Shown here in pieces: positions 43,671 to 51,826 of a DNA stretch of 64,000 nucleotides (the stretch's first letter is position 1; the number at the start of each line of letters is the position of its first letter). A program made the translations under genes and the position numbers. Location: assembly GCF_026015965.1 (NCBI RefSeq), contig NZ_CP110383.1, positions 2,305,255 to 2,369,254 on the forward strand, written 5' to 3'. The DNA is from Selenomonas sputigena (GTDB lineage Bacteria; Bacillota; Negativicutes; Selenomonadales; Selenomonadaceae). A model generated the notes under the pieces. It was given only the letters and a program-made list of their open reading frames with translations, was not told where the DNA came from and searched no databases.

Positions 43671-45616
43671 TCATCAAGAAGCTCACGCTGCAGAATTTCG
43701 GCGTCTATGCCGGGGAAAACACCTTCTCTTTTTCGCATACGCGCCCTATCGTCTTGATCGGCGGCATGAACGGCCACGGCAAGACGACTTTTCTCGAAGC
43801 GATCCTCCTCGCGCTTTACGGCGCGAATTCCATCGCTTATAAAGAGAGTGCGCACAGATCGTATGGGAAGTACCTGCGCGCCTATGTGAACAAGAGCAGC
43901 GGCGAGAAGCGTGCCTCGGTGGAGCTGACATTCCTCATGGACGAGAGCGAGCAGAGTGAATATCAGATTCGTCGTGCTTGGACCGCAGCCAAAGGGGACG
44001 GAGAGACGATCACCGTTTGGGAAAATGGCGCGTACAGCGAATTTTTGACGGCAAATTGGGCGATGTTTGTGGAAAACATTCTCCCGTCGGCGCTGGCACG
44101 CTTTTTCTTTTTCGACGGGGAAAAAATCGCCGAATTGGCGCTTGATGAAAACAATGTGCAGATGAAGGACTCCGTGCGCTCCATGCTGGGGATCGGCGTT
44201 CTCGACGGTTTGAAGGGCGACCTCTCGCGCATCGTGCGGCGCTTGGCGCGCGGCGGAAAAAAGGAAGACGCATCTGCCAGCTTGGAGGATCTGCGGCAGG
44301 AAAAGGAGCGCCTGGCGGCGCAGCTGACCGGGCTGGAGGCAGCGGGCGCACGCCTGGAGATGCAGGCAAAAGAGCGGCAGGCGGCGATCGATGAACTGCA
44401 CCGCCAATATGAGATCAAGGGCGGCGCGGCGGCGCAGGAGCGGCAGAGCCTCATGCAGCGCCGCGCGGATCTTTTGGCAAAAATCGAGCGCAACAAGGGC
44501 GCGCTGGCGGAATGCGCCGCCGGCGAATTGCCGTTCGCCTTGGTGCGCGATCTCATCAGCGAGGTCAAGCTGCAGTCGGAGGATGAGCACGATGATTTGA
44601 TCATGAGGCAGGCGCTCGGCATGATGGAAGGGATGCTCGAAGGATATGCCGCCAAGCACGAAGGCGCACGGCAGGCGAACGCCGATTTCTTGGCGTACGT
44701 CCGCGAAGAGACGGAGCGAACGGCGGCAGAGCCGCTTTATCAAGTGTCGGATCATGCTCTGTTCCAACTCAATGCGCTGCTCGATCATCTGCTTGCCGAG
44801 AGTGTGGAAACGGCGCGGCGGCTGCTGGGCGAAAAAGCGTTGCTGCAGAAAAAACTCGACGAGGCGGAGCGCCATCTCGCTGTGGATCTCGATGAAAAAA
44901 CTCTCGGCGCGTTGTTCAGCCGCATCAAGGAGGAGGAATCCGCGCTCGTGCAGCTGAAGCTCGATCGGACGGCAAAGGAGCAGGAAACGGCTGCTTTGCG
45001 CGCGGCGCTTCATGCCGCCGATGCCGAATATCGAAAGCAGGCGGAAGCATATCTGCACGATGCGGAGCTGCGTGACGATCGGCAGCGCATGAGAAAATAC
45101 GCCAACATGGCTCTGCGCCTGACGGAAGAATTTACCGTCGAGCTGCAGAGGCGAAAAATCGGCGTGCTCGGCGATACCGTCACAGAATGCTACAAGAAGC
45201 TGGCGAACAAGAAGAACATGATCGAGCGGATCGTCATGGATGCGGATACCTTGGAACTTGCCTATCTGGACGATCGAGGCGAAAAGGTGGCGAAGGACTC
45301 GCTGTCAGCGGGCGAAAAGCAGCTGATGGTAATCGCTGTCCTCTGGGCGTTGGCCATCTGCTCGAAGAAGAAGCTCCCCGTGATCATCGATACGCCGCTC
45401 GCGCGTCTTGACTCCATGCATCGGACGTCGCTCGTCACGACATATTTCCCGCAGGCGGGAAGTCAGACGATCATCCTGTCGACAGATGCGGAGATCGATG
45501 AAAATTATTACACAATGCTGAAGGATTCGGTCGGCGATGAATTTACGCTGCACTACGATGAGGCGACAAAGAGCACGACGATTTTGAAAGGATATTTCCG
45601 CGACGATGATCATTAA
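43667..45616 (+). CDS. dndD: DNA phosphorothioation ATPase DndD (SMC/Rad50-like)
   Basis: This 649-residue protein has the ABC-ATPase head split by coiled coils: N-terminal LTLQNFGVYAG and Walker A GMNGHGKT (33-40), the signature DSLSAGEKQLMV near 545 and Walker B LPVIIDTPLARLDS (Asp at 575). Long Arg/Glu/Ala coils lie in between (about 200-500), without a zinc hook. DndD nicks or remodels DNA to support sulfur incorporation by DndC; ATPase activity is required. Start overlaps the dndC stop (ATGA) and the end overlaps dndE by 11 nt. Confidence 0.95.
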   Translation: MIIKKLTLQNFGVYAGENTFSFSHTRPIVLIGGMNGHGKTTFLEAILLALYGANSIAYKESAHRSYGKYLRAYVNKSSGEKRASVELTFLMDESEQSEYQIRRAWTAAKGDGETITVWENGAYSEFLTANWAMFVENILPSALARFFFFDGEKIAELALDENNVQMKDSVRSMLGIGVLDGLKGDLSRIVRRLARGGKKEDASASLEDLRQEKERLAAQLTGLEAAGARLEMQAKERQAAIDELHRQYEIKGGAAAQERQSLMQRRADLLAKIERNKGALAECAAGELPFALVRDLISEVKLQSEDEHDDLIMRQALGMMEGMLEGYAAKHEGARQANADFLAYVREETERTAAEPLYQVSDHALFQLNALLDHLLAESVETARRLLGEKALLQKKLDEAERHLAVDLDEKTLGALFSRIKEEESALVQLKLDRTAKEQETAALRAALHAADAEYRKQAEAYLHDAELRDDRQRMRKYANMALRLTEEFTVELQRRKIGVLGDTVTECYKKLANKKNMIERIVMDADTLELAYLDDRGEKVAKDSLSAGEKQLMVIAVLWALAICSKKKLPVIIDTPLARLDSMHRTSLVTTYFPQAGSQTIILSTDAEIDENYYTMLKDSVGDEFTLHYDEATKSTTILKGYFRDDDH

Positions 45617-45989
45617 ACAAGTGCGCCTTTCTCAACAGGCGAAGGACCAGCTCTCCCGCTTGAAAGGCAAGACGGGCATCAAAAATTGGAATATTCTCTG
45701 TCGCTGGGCGCTTCTCTATTCGCTTGCAGAAAAAAACGTGCCCGCGGATCTTCCTCTTGCTGCAGACAGCAATCTGGAAATGTCGTGGTACACGTTCGGC
45801 GGCGAATATTACGAGATCTATGAGGCTTTGATCAAGGCGTGGTGCATGCGCATGGAGATCGAGGCGGATGATGAAACGGCGGCGAAGTATTTTCTCCTGC
45901 ACCTTGAGCGTGGCATCGCATATCTCTCGGGCACGGGCTTCATCAAGAGCATGGATGACTTATTGGGATTGGCGGTGAAGAAATCATGA
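45606..45989 (+). CDS. dndE: DNA phosphorothioation protein DndE
   Basis: This 127-residue protein has the recognisable DndE opening (RLSQQAKDQLSRLKGKTGIKNWNILCRWALLYS), a small helical protein that binds nicked DNA in the modification complex. The length matches the family. It overlaps dndD at its start and dndA at its end (ATGA), so the four-gene module is tightly coupled. Confidence 0.93.
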   Translation: MIIKQVRLSQQAKDQLSRLKGKTGIKNWNILCRWALLYSLAEKNVPADLPLAADSNLEMSWYTFGGEYYEIYEALIKAWCMRMEIEADDETAAKYFLLHLERGIAYLSGTGFIKSMDDLLGLAVKKS

Positions 45990-47137
45990 GCATCTATTTG
46001 GACTGGAACGCATCCGCACCGATCGCGCCCGAGGTCGTAGAGACGATGATGGAAGTATACCGAAATCAGATCGGCAACGCAGACAGCCGCACGCATGCTT
46101 ACGGCGAGGCTGTGCGAGCCGTTGTGGAACATGCGAGGAAACAGGTGGCGGCGCTCTTGGGCGTGACTTCTGCCGAGGTGTTCTTCACGAGCGGCGCGAC
46201 GGAAAGCAGCAATATCGCAATCCAAGGCCTTGCGGCATATGCCGAGCAGAGCGGCAAGCGCCATATCATCACGTCCGCCATCGAGCATAAGGCGGTTCTG
46301 GAGACGGTGAAGGCGATGGGGCGGCGGGGCTTCGATGTGGACATCGTCGCACCCGAGCCGTCCGGCCGCGTGGCGAAAGAGAAGATCATGGAAAAGCTGC
46401 GAACGGATACCCTACTCGTCAGCCTCATGCATGTCAACAACGAAACGGGAGTTATCCAGCCCGTGGAAGAACTGGGCGCGGAGTTGGAAAAGAGGGAAAT
46501 TCTCTTTCATGTAGATGCTACGCAAAGCTGCGGTAAGCTCGTCGATGAACTGCGGCGGCTGAAATACCGCATGCTCTCTTTCAGCGCGCACAAAATGCGC
46601 GGTCCGCAGGGCGTCGGCGTGCTCGTGCTCAAAAAGCGCGATTATAAGCTGCCTCCCGTAAAGGCGATCCTTTACGGCGGCGAGCAGGAGCGCGGCATTC
46701 GTCCGGGCACGATTCCCGCAGCTCTCGCGGCAGGCTGCGGCAAGGCCTGTGAGCTTGCCGCCATGCGATACAAAGAGGATGTCAGAAAACTGCAGCAGAT
46801 CAAAGCGATGCTGCTGCAGATGATCGATGAAGCGGGGCTTTTGTACTCGGTCAACGGCGCGGCGGAATTCTCTTTGCCGAGTACGCTCAACCTCTCTTTG
46901 CACGGCATCTCCGCAGAAGCCTTGATGATCGCCGCAAGAGGTGGCTGCGCCATCTCCAATGGCTCGGCATGCACGTCGAAGAGCTACGCTCCGAGCTACG
47001 TCCTCAGAGCCATGGGCGTCCCTGCGGAGCAGATTGAAAGCTCCATCCGCCTCAGTTGGGGCGCAGAGACGGATGCAGCACTGCTAAAAATCGAGTTCGC
47101 CAAACTGTTGACAGCGGCGAAGGCACTTGTGCAGTAA
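45986..47137 (+). CDS. dndA: Cysteine desulfurase DndA (IscS-like)
   Basis: The protein has 383 residues. The PLP lysine is K203 in SFSAHKMRGPQG, H101 stacks on the cofactor (AIEHKAV), and the catalytic Cys329 sits in SNGSACTSKSYAPS. It supplies persulfide sulfur to DndC. Being the last gene of the dnd set (not the first, as in Streptomyces) is common in other bacteria. The family is shared with housekeeping IscS/NifS; the operon position justifies the DndA name. No terminator is seen in the 89 nt to the convergent gene. Confidence 0.92.
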   Translation: MSIYLDWNASAPIAPEVVETMMEVYRNQIGNADSRTHAYGEAVRAVVEHARKQVAALLGVTSAEVFFTSGATESSNIAIQGLAAYAEQSGKRHIITSAIEHKAVLETVKAMGRRGFDVDIVAPEPSGRVAKEKIMEKLRTDTLLVSLMHVNNETGVIQPVEELGAELEKREILFHVDATQSCGKLVDELRRLKYRMLSFSAHKMRGPQGVGVLVLKKRDYKLPPVKAILYGGEQERGIRPGTIPAALAAGCGKACELAAMRYKEDVRKLQQIKAMLLQMIDEAGLLYSVNGAAEFSLPSTLNLSLHGISAEALMIAARGGCAISNGSACTSKSYAPSYVLRAMGVPAEQIESSIRLSWGAETDAALLKIEFAKLLTAAKALVQ

Positions 47138-47226
47138 GGATAGAGATCGCTTTTGATGCGGAGTAAAGTGTTTGGGAGACGGTATGATGCCCGAAACAAG
47201 ATCCTGCGCCTGCACGGCGACATGGA

Positions 47227-48420
47227 TCACGTCAGAAGCCAGTCACGGGCATTGATGCGCCGTATCCCGTCATATTGCGCTTCCGGATCTTCATCCATGG
47301 TCAGAAGGATCTTCGGATAATGATCGCGAATCAGGCGGAGCGGACGTAGCTCGCGCTCCAGTGTGGACTCGTCGCGAACCGTAAGAGCAACCTGATAATA
47401 TACCACTCCCGCTCTGCCCTGTGCCACGAAATCTACTTCAAAAGAATTCACCTTGCCGATATAGACGTCATATCCACGGCGCAGGAGTTCCAGATACACG
47501 ACATTTTCCAAGATATGGCCGGCATCCACGTCGCGCGTGCCCAGGAGAAGATACCGCAAGCCGATGTCTGCTACATAATATTTTTCCAAAGTCCTCAGAT
47601 ATTGCCTGCCCTTTATATCGTATCGTTTCGCCTGATAAATGACATAGCTTTCTATGAATGACGTCAAATATTTTTCGACCGTCTTGGAATCAATCTTCCT
47701 GCCGTCTGAAGTCATCGTATCTGCAATCTTTTTCGAGGAAAGCGGACTGCCTATGCTTGAGAACACGAAGCGCAGGACGCTCTTCAGCATCATGACATCC
47801 GTGATTCTTTTGCGGTTTACAATATCCTTGACGACGATGGTGTTATATATTCCTTCCAAATAGTCGCGAACTGCATTTGGATCGTCTTTCAGCGCCAGTG
47901 CGTAGGGAAACGAGCTGCTTTGCAGATACTCCGTATAGAGAATCCCTCTCTCTGCTGGTTTTCCTGCGCCCACCCAATATTCTTTGAAAGAAAGGGGAAG
48001 CATTTCGATCTGGACATACCGCCCGGCAAGCAGGGTAGCGATCTCGCTCGACAGCATGTAGGCGTTCGATCCTGTAATATACAAATCGATATTTTTTTTG
48101 ATATACAGACTGTCGACGACCTTGGGGAAGTCATGGACATGATGCACTTCGTCCAAGAAGATATACGTCATCTTGCCCGAAGCAAGCCGGCTTTTCAGAT
48201 ATTGATACAGCACCTTGCGATCCGTGAGATCCTCATAGTCCATATCCTCGAAGTTGATGGCGATGATCTGCTCTTCCTGCACGCCTTGCTTGCGCAGCCA
48301 ATCTTGATACATTTCCAAAAGAGTAGACTTGCCGCATCGCCGGATTCCTGTCACAACCTTGATGACTTGTTTGTCCTTGAAAGCAATCAACCGCTTCATA
48401 TATTCTTGACGCTCGATCAC
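47227..48420 (-). CDS. AAA+ ATPase with DUF4143 domain
   Basis: This 397-residue protein belongs to the widespread AAA_14/DUF4143 group. Walker A is GIRRCGKST, Walker B is TYIFLDEVHHV, the sensor is LYITGSNAYML, and LAGRYVQIEMLPLSFKEYW marks the transition to the DUF4143 C-terminal half, which has an endonuclease-like fold (YLELLRRGYDVYIGKVNSFEVDFVA). The biological role is unknown; these genes are mobile and often sit in accessory DNA. The start codon is GTG 48420 with AGGAGCGGAGG-type purines upstream. It converges on dndA, so it marks the right end of the defence array. Confidence 0.9.
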   Translation of the reverse strand: MIERQEYMKRLIAFKDKQVIKVVTGIRRCGKSTLLEMYQDWLRKQGVQEEQIIAINFEDMDYEDLTDRKVLYQYLKSRLASGKMTYIFLDEVHHVHDFPKVVDSLYIKKNIDLYITGSNAYMLSSEIATLLAGRYVQIEMLPLSFKEYWVGAGKPAERGILYTEYLQSSSFPYALALKDDPNAVRDYLEGIYNTIVVKDIVNRKRITDVMMLKSVLRFVFSSIGSPLSSKKIADTMTSDGRKIDSKTVEKYLTSFIESYVIYQAKRYDIKGRQYLRTLEKYYVADIGLRYLLLGTRDVDAGHILENVVYLELLRRGYDVYIGKVNSFEVDFVAQGRAGVVYYQVALTVRDESTLERELRPLRLIRDHYPKILLTMDEDPEAQYDGIRRINARDWLLT

Positions 48421-48453
48421 GATATTTTCGCCTCCGCTCCTGCTCTTTGTATT

Positions 48454-48517
48454 ATTATACCATAAAGTTTCAAAAACAGATAGTTTTAGGATTTAAATAC
48501 GAAAACTATCTGTTTTT
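48454..48517 (-). promoter_or_regulatory. Extended -10 and 16-bp inverted repeat upstream of the DUF4143 gene
   Basis: On the minus strand, TGGTATAAT (-10 at 48454-48459) precedes the gene; no good -35 is seen. The region where the -35 would be is covered by the left arm of a perfect 16-bp inverted repeat (48472-48487 and 48502-48517, spacer 14 nt), built on ACAGATAGTTTT. This could be an operator or a large hairpin. Confidence 0.5.
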
Positions 48518-48521
48518 GTAT

Positions 48522-48601
48522 ATTGTGCGCCGCCCTTACAGAAGCCTAGCCAATCAGTCTGCGCCTGTGGCTTGACTTCTTGGGGCTTCATAGTAGAATT
48601 A
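48522..48601 (+). repeat. Dispersed repeat, copy 3
   Basis: The core CCTTACAGAAGCCTAGCCAAT...GGCTTGACTTCTTGGGGCTTCAT is nearly identical to copies 2 and 4, with its reading frame kept (LQKPSQSVCACGLTSWGF). It begins at ATTGTGCGCCGCCCTT, so the left hairpin part is absent. TTGACT, 16 nt and TAGAAT form a promoter-like pair, but no convincing gene follows: 48602-48920 has no recognisable feature beyond the ribosome site of the next gene. Confidence 0.8.
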
Positions 48602-48920
48602 TACCAAGTGGATGTCACTCATGCGATTTTGTTTTCCAAAGGGATTGACATTTCAAGGATTCCAGTAGATTATTGGTCTGCGAAGTTCGAGTCAGAACCC
48701 CATGACCGATGTGGATCGAGTGGTGAAGCTGCTGTGCGGTACTGGAAGGGGAAATTCTTGCTCTGAAGGCGTGTAGGTGGGAAGTCTGAGCAAATAAAAT
48801 GTGCAGATGGATGCGTTGTTGCGATTTTCCGATAATGACAGTGCGAATGCATGAAGATGAGGAAATGAATTTATCGGTGATGCTTTAGAGAAAGTGCATC
48901 GACGTTTTAAGGAGCGGGAT

Positions 48921-50222
48921 ATGGCAACAGAACATCCATTCAACCGCCGCACATTCCTCAAGTTTGTGGGCGGTGCGGCGGTCATCGTGGGTGGCGGCTT
49001 TCTGGCGCAGCGGTTTGATGTCCTCAGACGGGCGGCGAAGCGGTTCGACAAGATGGCGAATCCTCGAAAGATCGAGGCGGACTTCGTCCGGCAGATCATC
49101 ACGCGCGATCCTTCCGTCTCGCGTACGATCATGTGGCAATCGGAGGCGGCGGAGAGCGCGGCGGCGGTCGAGTGGCGCGAAAAGGACGCGCAGGCGGTGC
49201 AGCGCGCGGCGGCATCGAACGAGGATTTCACGGATGACGGGTGCGCGGCGGTGCTGCATATGGCGAGCATTGAGGGACTGACGCCGGGCAAGTCCTACGA
49301 GTACCGGTTGGTGAACGGCGAGGAGGCGAGCGAGTGGTGGCCTTTGACGACGCCGGCGGAGCGCGATGGCTTCAAGGCGCTGATCTTCCCCGATTCGCAG
49401 TCGAGCGATTATTCGGTCTGGCGAGACGTCGCGCAAGGAGCATGGCAGCGCAACCCCGATGCAGGCTTTTTTGTCAACATGGGCGATCTCGTCGATAACG
49501 GCGAGGATCATACGCAGTGGGATGCGTGGCTTTCGGCGGTCGCGCCCATGATCGAGCAGATTCCTTTTGCGCCCGTCATGGGAAATCATGAGACATACGA
49601 CAGGAATTGGCAAGTACGTTTGCCAAAAGCATATTTGCAGGAGTTCGCCGTGCCGGACAACGGCAGCGAGGCGTTCTCACGCTATTACTATTCGTTTGAC
49701 TATGGGATGTGCCATTTCGCTGTGCTCAATACGCAGATGGACGAGACGGCGGATTTCAAGCAGGGGCTTTTGGAGGAGCAGCTCTCGTGGCTGCCCGAGG
49801 ATATGGAAAAGAGCCGCAAGCAGTGGAAAGTCGCGCTCCTGCACAAGGATGTGCTGCAGTACCGCATTCATCAGCGCCCCGAACGCACGGAGGGATTTTC
49901 CGACATAGGCGAAGCGTTCATGCCCGTTTTCGATAAGCTCGGCGTCGATCTCGTCCTTACGGCGCATCTGCACACCTATCGCAATCGCGGTCATATCGAG
50001 GCATTCCGCCGCTCGGCGAAAGGACCCGCCTACATTCTGACGGGCGTCGCAGGCGATGTGCGCTACCCGAATCTCTGGATCGACCATGCACTCGATGAGG
50101 TAGTCGCACCGCAGCCCGAGACGGATAATTATCTCGTCTTGGAAGCGAAGGATGCGCAGCTCGCCGTCGAGTGCTTCCTGCCCGACGGCACGAGGATCGA
50201 CCGCGTGAAAGTGGTGAAATAA
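48921..50222 (+). CDS. Tat-exported metallophosphoesterase with fibronectin-like N-terminal domain
   Basis: The protein has 433 residues. The N terminus carries a twin-arginine signal (FNRRTFLKF, then a hydrophobic AAVIVGGGF), so it is probably exported folded. A purple-acid-phosphatase-like beta domain (about 45-150) is followed by the phosphoesterase motifs: a first Asp in FPDSQS, GDLVDNG, MGNHE, a mid His in LLHKD, and the last TAHLHTY. It hydrolyses phosphate esters with two metal ions; the substrate is unknown. ATG 48921 follows AAGGAGCGGGAT. The 3' end is partly duplicated on the other side of the dinJ-yafQ pair. Confidence 0.87.
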   Translation: MATEHPFNRRTFLKFVGGAAVIVGGGFLAQRFDVLRRAAKRFDKMANPRKIEADFVRQIITRDPSVSRTIMWQSEAAESAAAVEWREKDAQAVQRAAASNEDFTDDGCAAVLHMASIEGLTPGKSYEYRLVNGEEASEWWPLTTPAERDGFKALIFPDSQSSDYSVWRDVAQGAWQRNPDAGFFVNMGDLVDNGEDHTQWDAWLSAVAPMIEQIPFAPVMGNHETYDRNWQVRLPKAYLQEFAVPDNGSEAFSRYYYSFDYGMCHFAVLNTQMDETADFKQGLLEEQLSWLPEDMEKSRKQWKVALLHKDVLQYRIHQRPERTEGFSDIGEAFMPVFDKLGVDLVLTAHLHTYRNRGHIEAFRRSAKGPAYILTGVAGDVRYPNLWIDHALDEVVAPQPETDNYLVLEAKDAQLAVECFLPDGTRIDRVKVVK

Positions 50223-50265
50223 TTGCCGAGAGCATGTTGCCTGAAAAAGCGGCTAGGAAAGCGGT

Positions 50266-50544
50266 TTATTCGCCGAATAAATCAGCATGTGTTCCTGTGG
50301 CGGTTGCTGAAAGAATGAGCATGTCCTCATGAATTTGGTATATCAGCAGCCAATCCGGTTCGATATGACATTCGCGGAAGTCCTTCAGATTTCCGCCAAG
50401 TGCATGATCTCGATACTGCTCCGGCATGTTCGAGCCTTTTTGCAGCAATTGCAATGTCTTGATAAGCTTGGAGATGTCTTTGCCTCGCTTTTTCACGCGG
50501 CGGACATCTCTTTTCATGCGATTCGTATAGACGATCTCGTACAT
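50266..50544 (-). CDS. yafQ: YafQ-family mRNA interferase toxin
   Basis: This 92-residue RelE-superfamily protein has the YafQ pattern: YEIVYTNRMKRDVRRVKKRG, then YRDHALGGNLKDFRECHIEPDWLLIYQ and a late TGTHADLF. His residues in the H-x-L-x-G and ECH segments match YafQ's ribosome-dependent RNase site. It is co-encoded with its antitoxin, starting one base after the dinJ stop. Confidence 0.88.
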   Translation of the reverse strand: MYEIVYTNRMKRDVRRVKKRGKDISKLIKTLQLLQKGSNMPEQYRDHALGGNLKDFRECHIEPDWLLIYQIHEDMLILSATATGTHADLFGE

Positions 50545-50545
50545 G

Positions 50546-50815
50546 CTAATCCTCCAGCATGGATGCTACGGCTTCGTCGGCTGAATCGAAGGGACCGTGC
50601 AAGTTTCGGCGTTGGCGGCTGTCCTCGACGGCTTCTTTCAGATCCGCAGGGAGTCCGGTATGCGAGTGTGCGATGGGGAAGGGGATTCCCTCATGTGCGA
50701 TGGCGGCTTTGAGGAAGATCTGTATGGCCGTGGACGTATCAAGGCCGAGGCTGAAGAACAGCCGATCGGCATTTTCCTTGACGGCATCGTCTACGTTGAT
50801 TTGAAGAGTCGTCAT
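50546..50815 (-). CDS. dinJ: DinJ/RelB-type antitoxin
   Basis: This 89-residue protein has the ribbon-helix-helix N terminus of DinJ (TLQINVDDAVKENADRLF, then GLDTSTAIQIFLKAAI), which binds its own operator, and a C-terminal toxin-binding tail. The ATG at 50815 has AAAGGA upstream; the frame is open further up, but without a better start. The pair sits inside a partly duplicated metallophosphoesterase region. Confidence 0.88.
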   Translation of the reverse strand: MTTLQINVDDAVKENADRLFFSLGLDTSTAIQIFLKAAIAHEGIPFPIAHSHTGLPADLKEAVEDSRQRRNLHGPFDSADEAVASMLED

Positions 50816-50838
50816 GATAGTACCATCCTTTCTTTCAT

Positions 50839-50958
50839 GTCGCACCGCAGCCCGAGACGGACAATTATCTCGTCTTGGAAGCGAAGGAGGAAGCGCTCGC
50901 CGTTGAGTGCTTCCTGCCCGACGGCACGAGGATCGACCGCGTGGAAGTGGCGAATTGA
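50839..50958 (+). pseudogene. Duplicated 3' fragment of the metallophosphoesterase gene
   Basis: About 120 bp repeats the last part of the upstream gene (50103-50222) at roughly 90 percent identity and in the same frame: VAPQPETDNYLVLEAKE, then AVECFLPDGTRIDRVEVAN and a stop. The changes are mostly silent or conservative. It looks like the surviving tail of a second, adjacent phosphoesterase gene, the rest of which was replaced by dinJ-yafQ. Confidence 0.85.
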
Positions 50959-50976
50959 TGCTCTTGGCCGTACAGC

Positions 50977-51207
50977 TTATGCGGCGCTCGTATAGTCCAT
51001 AATGAAGATTTTGCTGGCGACTTTTTTCAAACCTTCCAAGATGTCGTCGATTCTTTCCATCACGGAGGCGGCATAAAGTGTTTCGCCGCATTGTTCGCAT
51101 TTCCAACAAGGGACTCTCTCGATGATGATATAGCAGTTTTCAAGCTGGGTGAAATATGTTGCAGTGGATTCTTTCATCGTGCCGGTCTTGCAAAGCAAGC
51201 ATTTCAT
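50977..51207 (-). CDS. YgiT-type zinc-finger protein (MqsA-like N-terminal)
   Basis: This 76-residue protein has CLLCKTG (C-x2-C) near the start and CWKCEQCGE (C-x2-C-x2-C) in the middle, giving the paired CxxC zinc ribbon of YgiT/MqsA antitoxins. The usual MqsA DNA-binding domain is absent, as in the short YgiT group that pairs with DUF4258 toxins. The ribosome site AAGGAGG overlaps the end of the preceding DUF4258 remnant, so they formed one operon. Confidence 0.82.
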   Translation of the reverse strand: MKCLLCKTGTMKESTATYFTQLENCYIIIERVPCWKCEQCGETLYAASVMERIDDILEGLKKVASKIFIMDYTSAA

Positions 51208-51208
51208 T

Positions 51209-51472
51209 TCAAATATCCTCCTTTCGTGTTTTGTAATCGTTGCTCCATTTCGCTGGATCGGGGAAGTATGCCGTTATGATTCGGCTGGCGCTTCCTTCGT
51301 CGCTTATCACCACATGGATATAGCGGTTTTCTTTCGTAACTCCTAGAATCAAACAGCTTGGATAGGGATAATCACAAGGGTATTGTTCAATGATCTCTCC
51401 TGTCGCAACGGCGGTTCGTATGTCTTTTGCCTTGATGTTCCTTAACCTGAAGCATGTGCTGTTATGAATACG
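51209..51472 (-). pseudogene. Truncated/frameshifted DUF4258 toxin-like gene
   Basis: One frame encodes NIKAKDIRTAVATGEIIEQ, then YPCDYPYPSCLILGV and HVVISDEGSASRIITAYFPDP, the typical DUF4258 core and end, stopping just before the YgiT start. There is no ATG, GTG or TTG at a sensible place, and the expected N terminus (HA-x-x-R) appears in another frame (ITAHASG then stop near 51442), so one or more bases seem lost. The antitoxin-like gene would then lack a working toxin. Confidence 0.65.
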
Positions 51473-51496
51473 GCATCTTCATCGTAAACTACACGC

Positions 51497-51593
51497 ACAA
51501 ACATCCACTTTGTGGACATTGTGCACCGCCCTTACAGAAGCCTAGCCAATCGGTCTGCGCCTGCGGCTTGACCTCTTGGGGCTTCATCGTAAT
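51497..51593 (+). repeat. Dispersed repeat, copy 4
   Basis: This copy has both parts: a small hairpin (TCCAC TTT GTGGA, 51504-51516), ATTGTGCACCGCCCTT, and the core CAGAAGCCTAGCCAATCGGT...CTTGACCTCTTGGGGCTTCAT. The frame reads HPLCGHCAPPLQKPSQSVC, then ACGLTSWGFIV. It lies between the DUF4258 remnant and the phosphoethanolamine-transferase promoter. 51594-51703 holds nothing further that I recognise. Confidence 0.85.
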
Positions 51594-51703
51594 GCTTGCG
51601 AAGGTTCTTTATGTCAATCATACGCGTCTCCTGACGGAAATCCATGTGGATAGAAAAGACTTTTTTATCATTATAGCAAAAAACGTCCTTATGGAAAATC
51701 CTC

Positions 51704-51732
51704 TTGACGAAAGCGGGGGCTTTCCCTATACT
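51704..51732 (+). promoter_or_regulatory. Sigma-70 promoter for the phosphoethanolamine-transferase operon
   Basis: TTGACG, a 17-nt spacer, then TATACT, 95 nt before the gene start. It is one of the best promoter matches in the window. Confidence 0.7.
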
Positions 51733-51826
51733 TAGAAGAACATGGGGGAGTCCGTTTCGACCTTTGACAATGCGGTGCGGCGGCTCTTTTCCAAAATTAC
51801 AACATAGACAAAGGATGCGGTTTTCC

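Noticed and set aside
42126-45058. Long - strand open frames opposite dndC and dndD
   Set aside because: Shadows of strongly conserved dnd genes; no ribosome sites or motifs.
48572-48766. 64-codon + strand open frame beginning in repeat copy 3
   Set aside because: Starts inside the repeat core; the part outside resembles nothing and has no ribosome site. Kept only as part of the repeat finding.
51454-51735. 93-codon open frame covering repeat copy 4 and the promoter
   Set aside because: It runs through a good promoter and lacks a ribosome site; the conserved part is the repeat.
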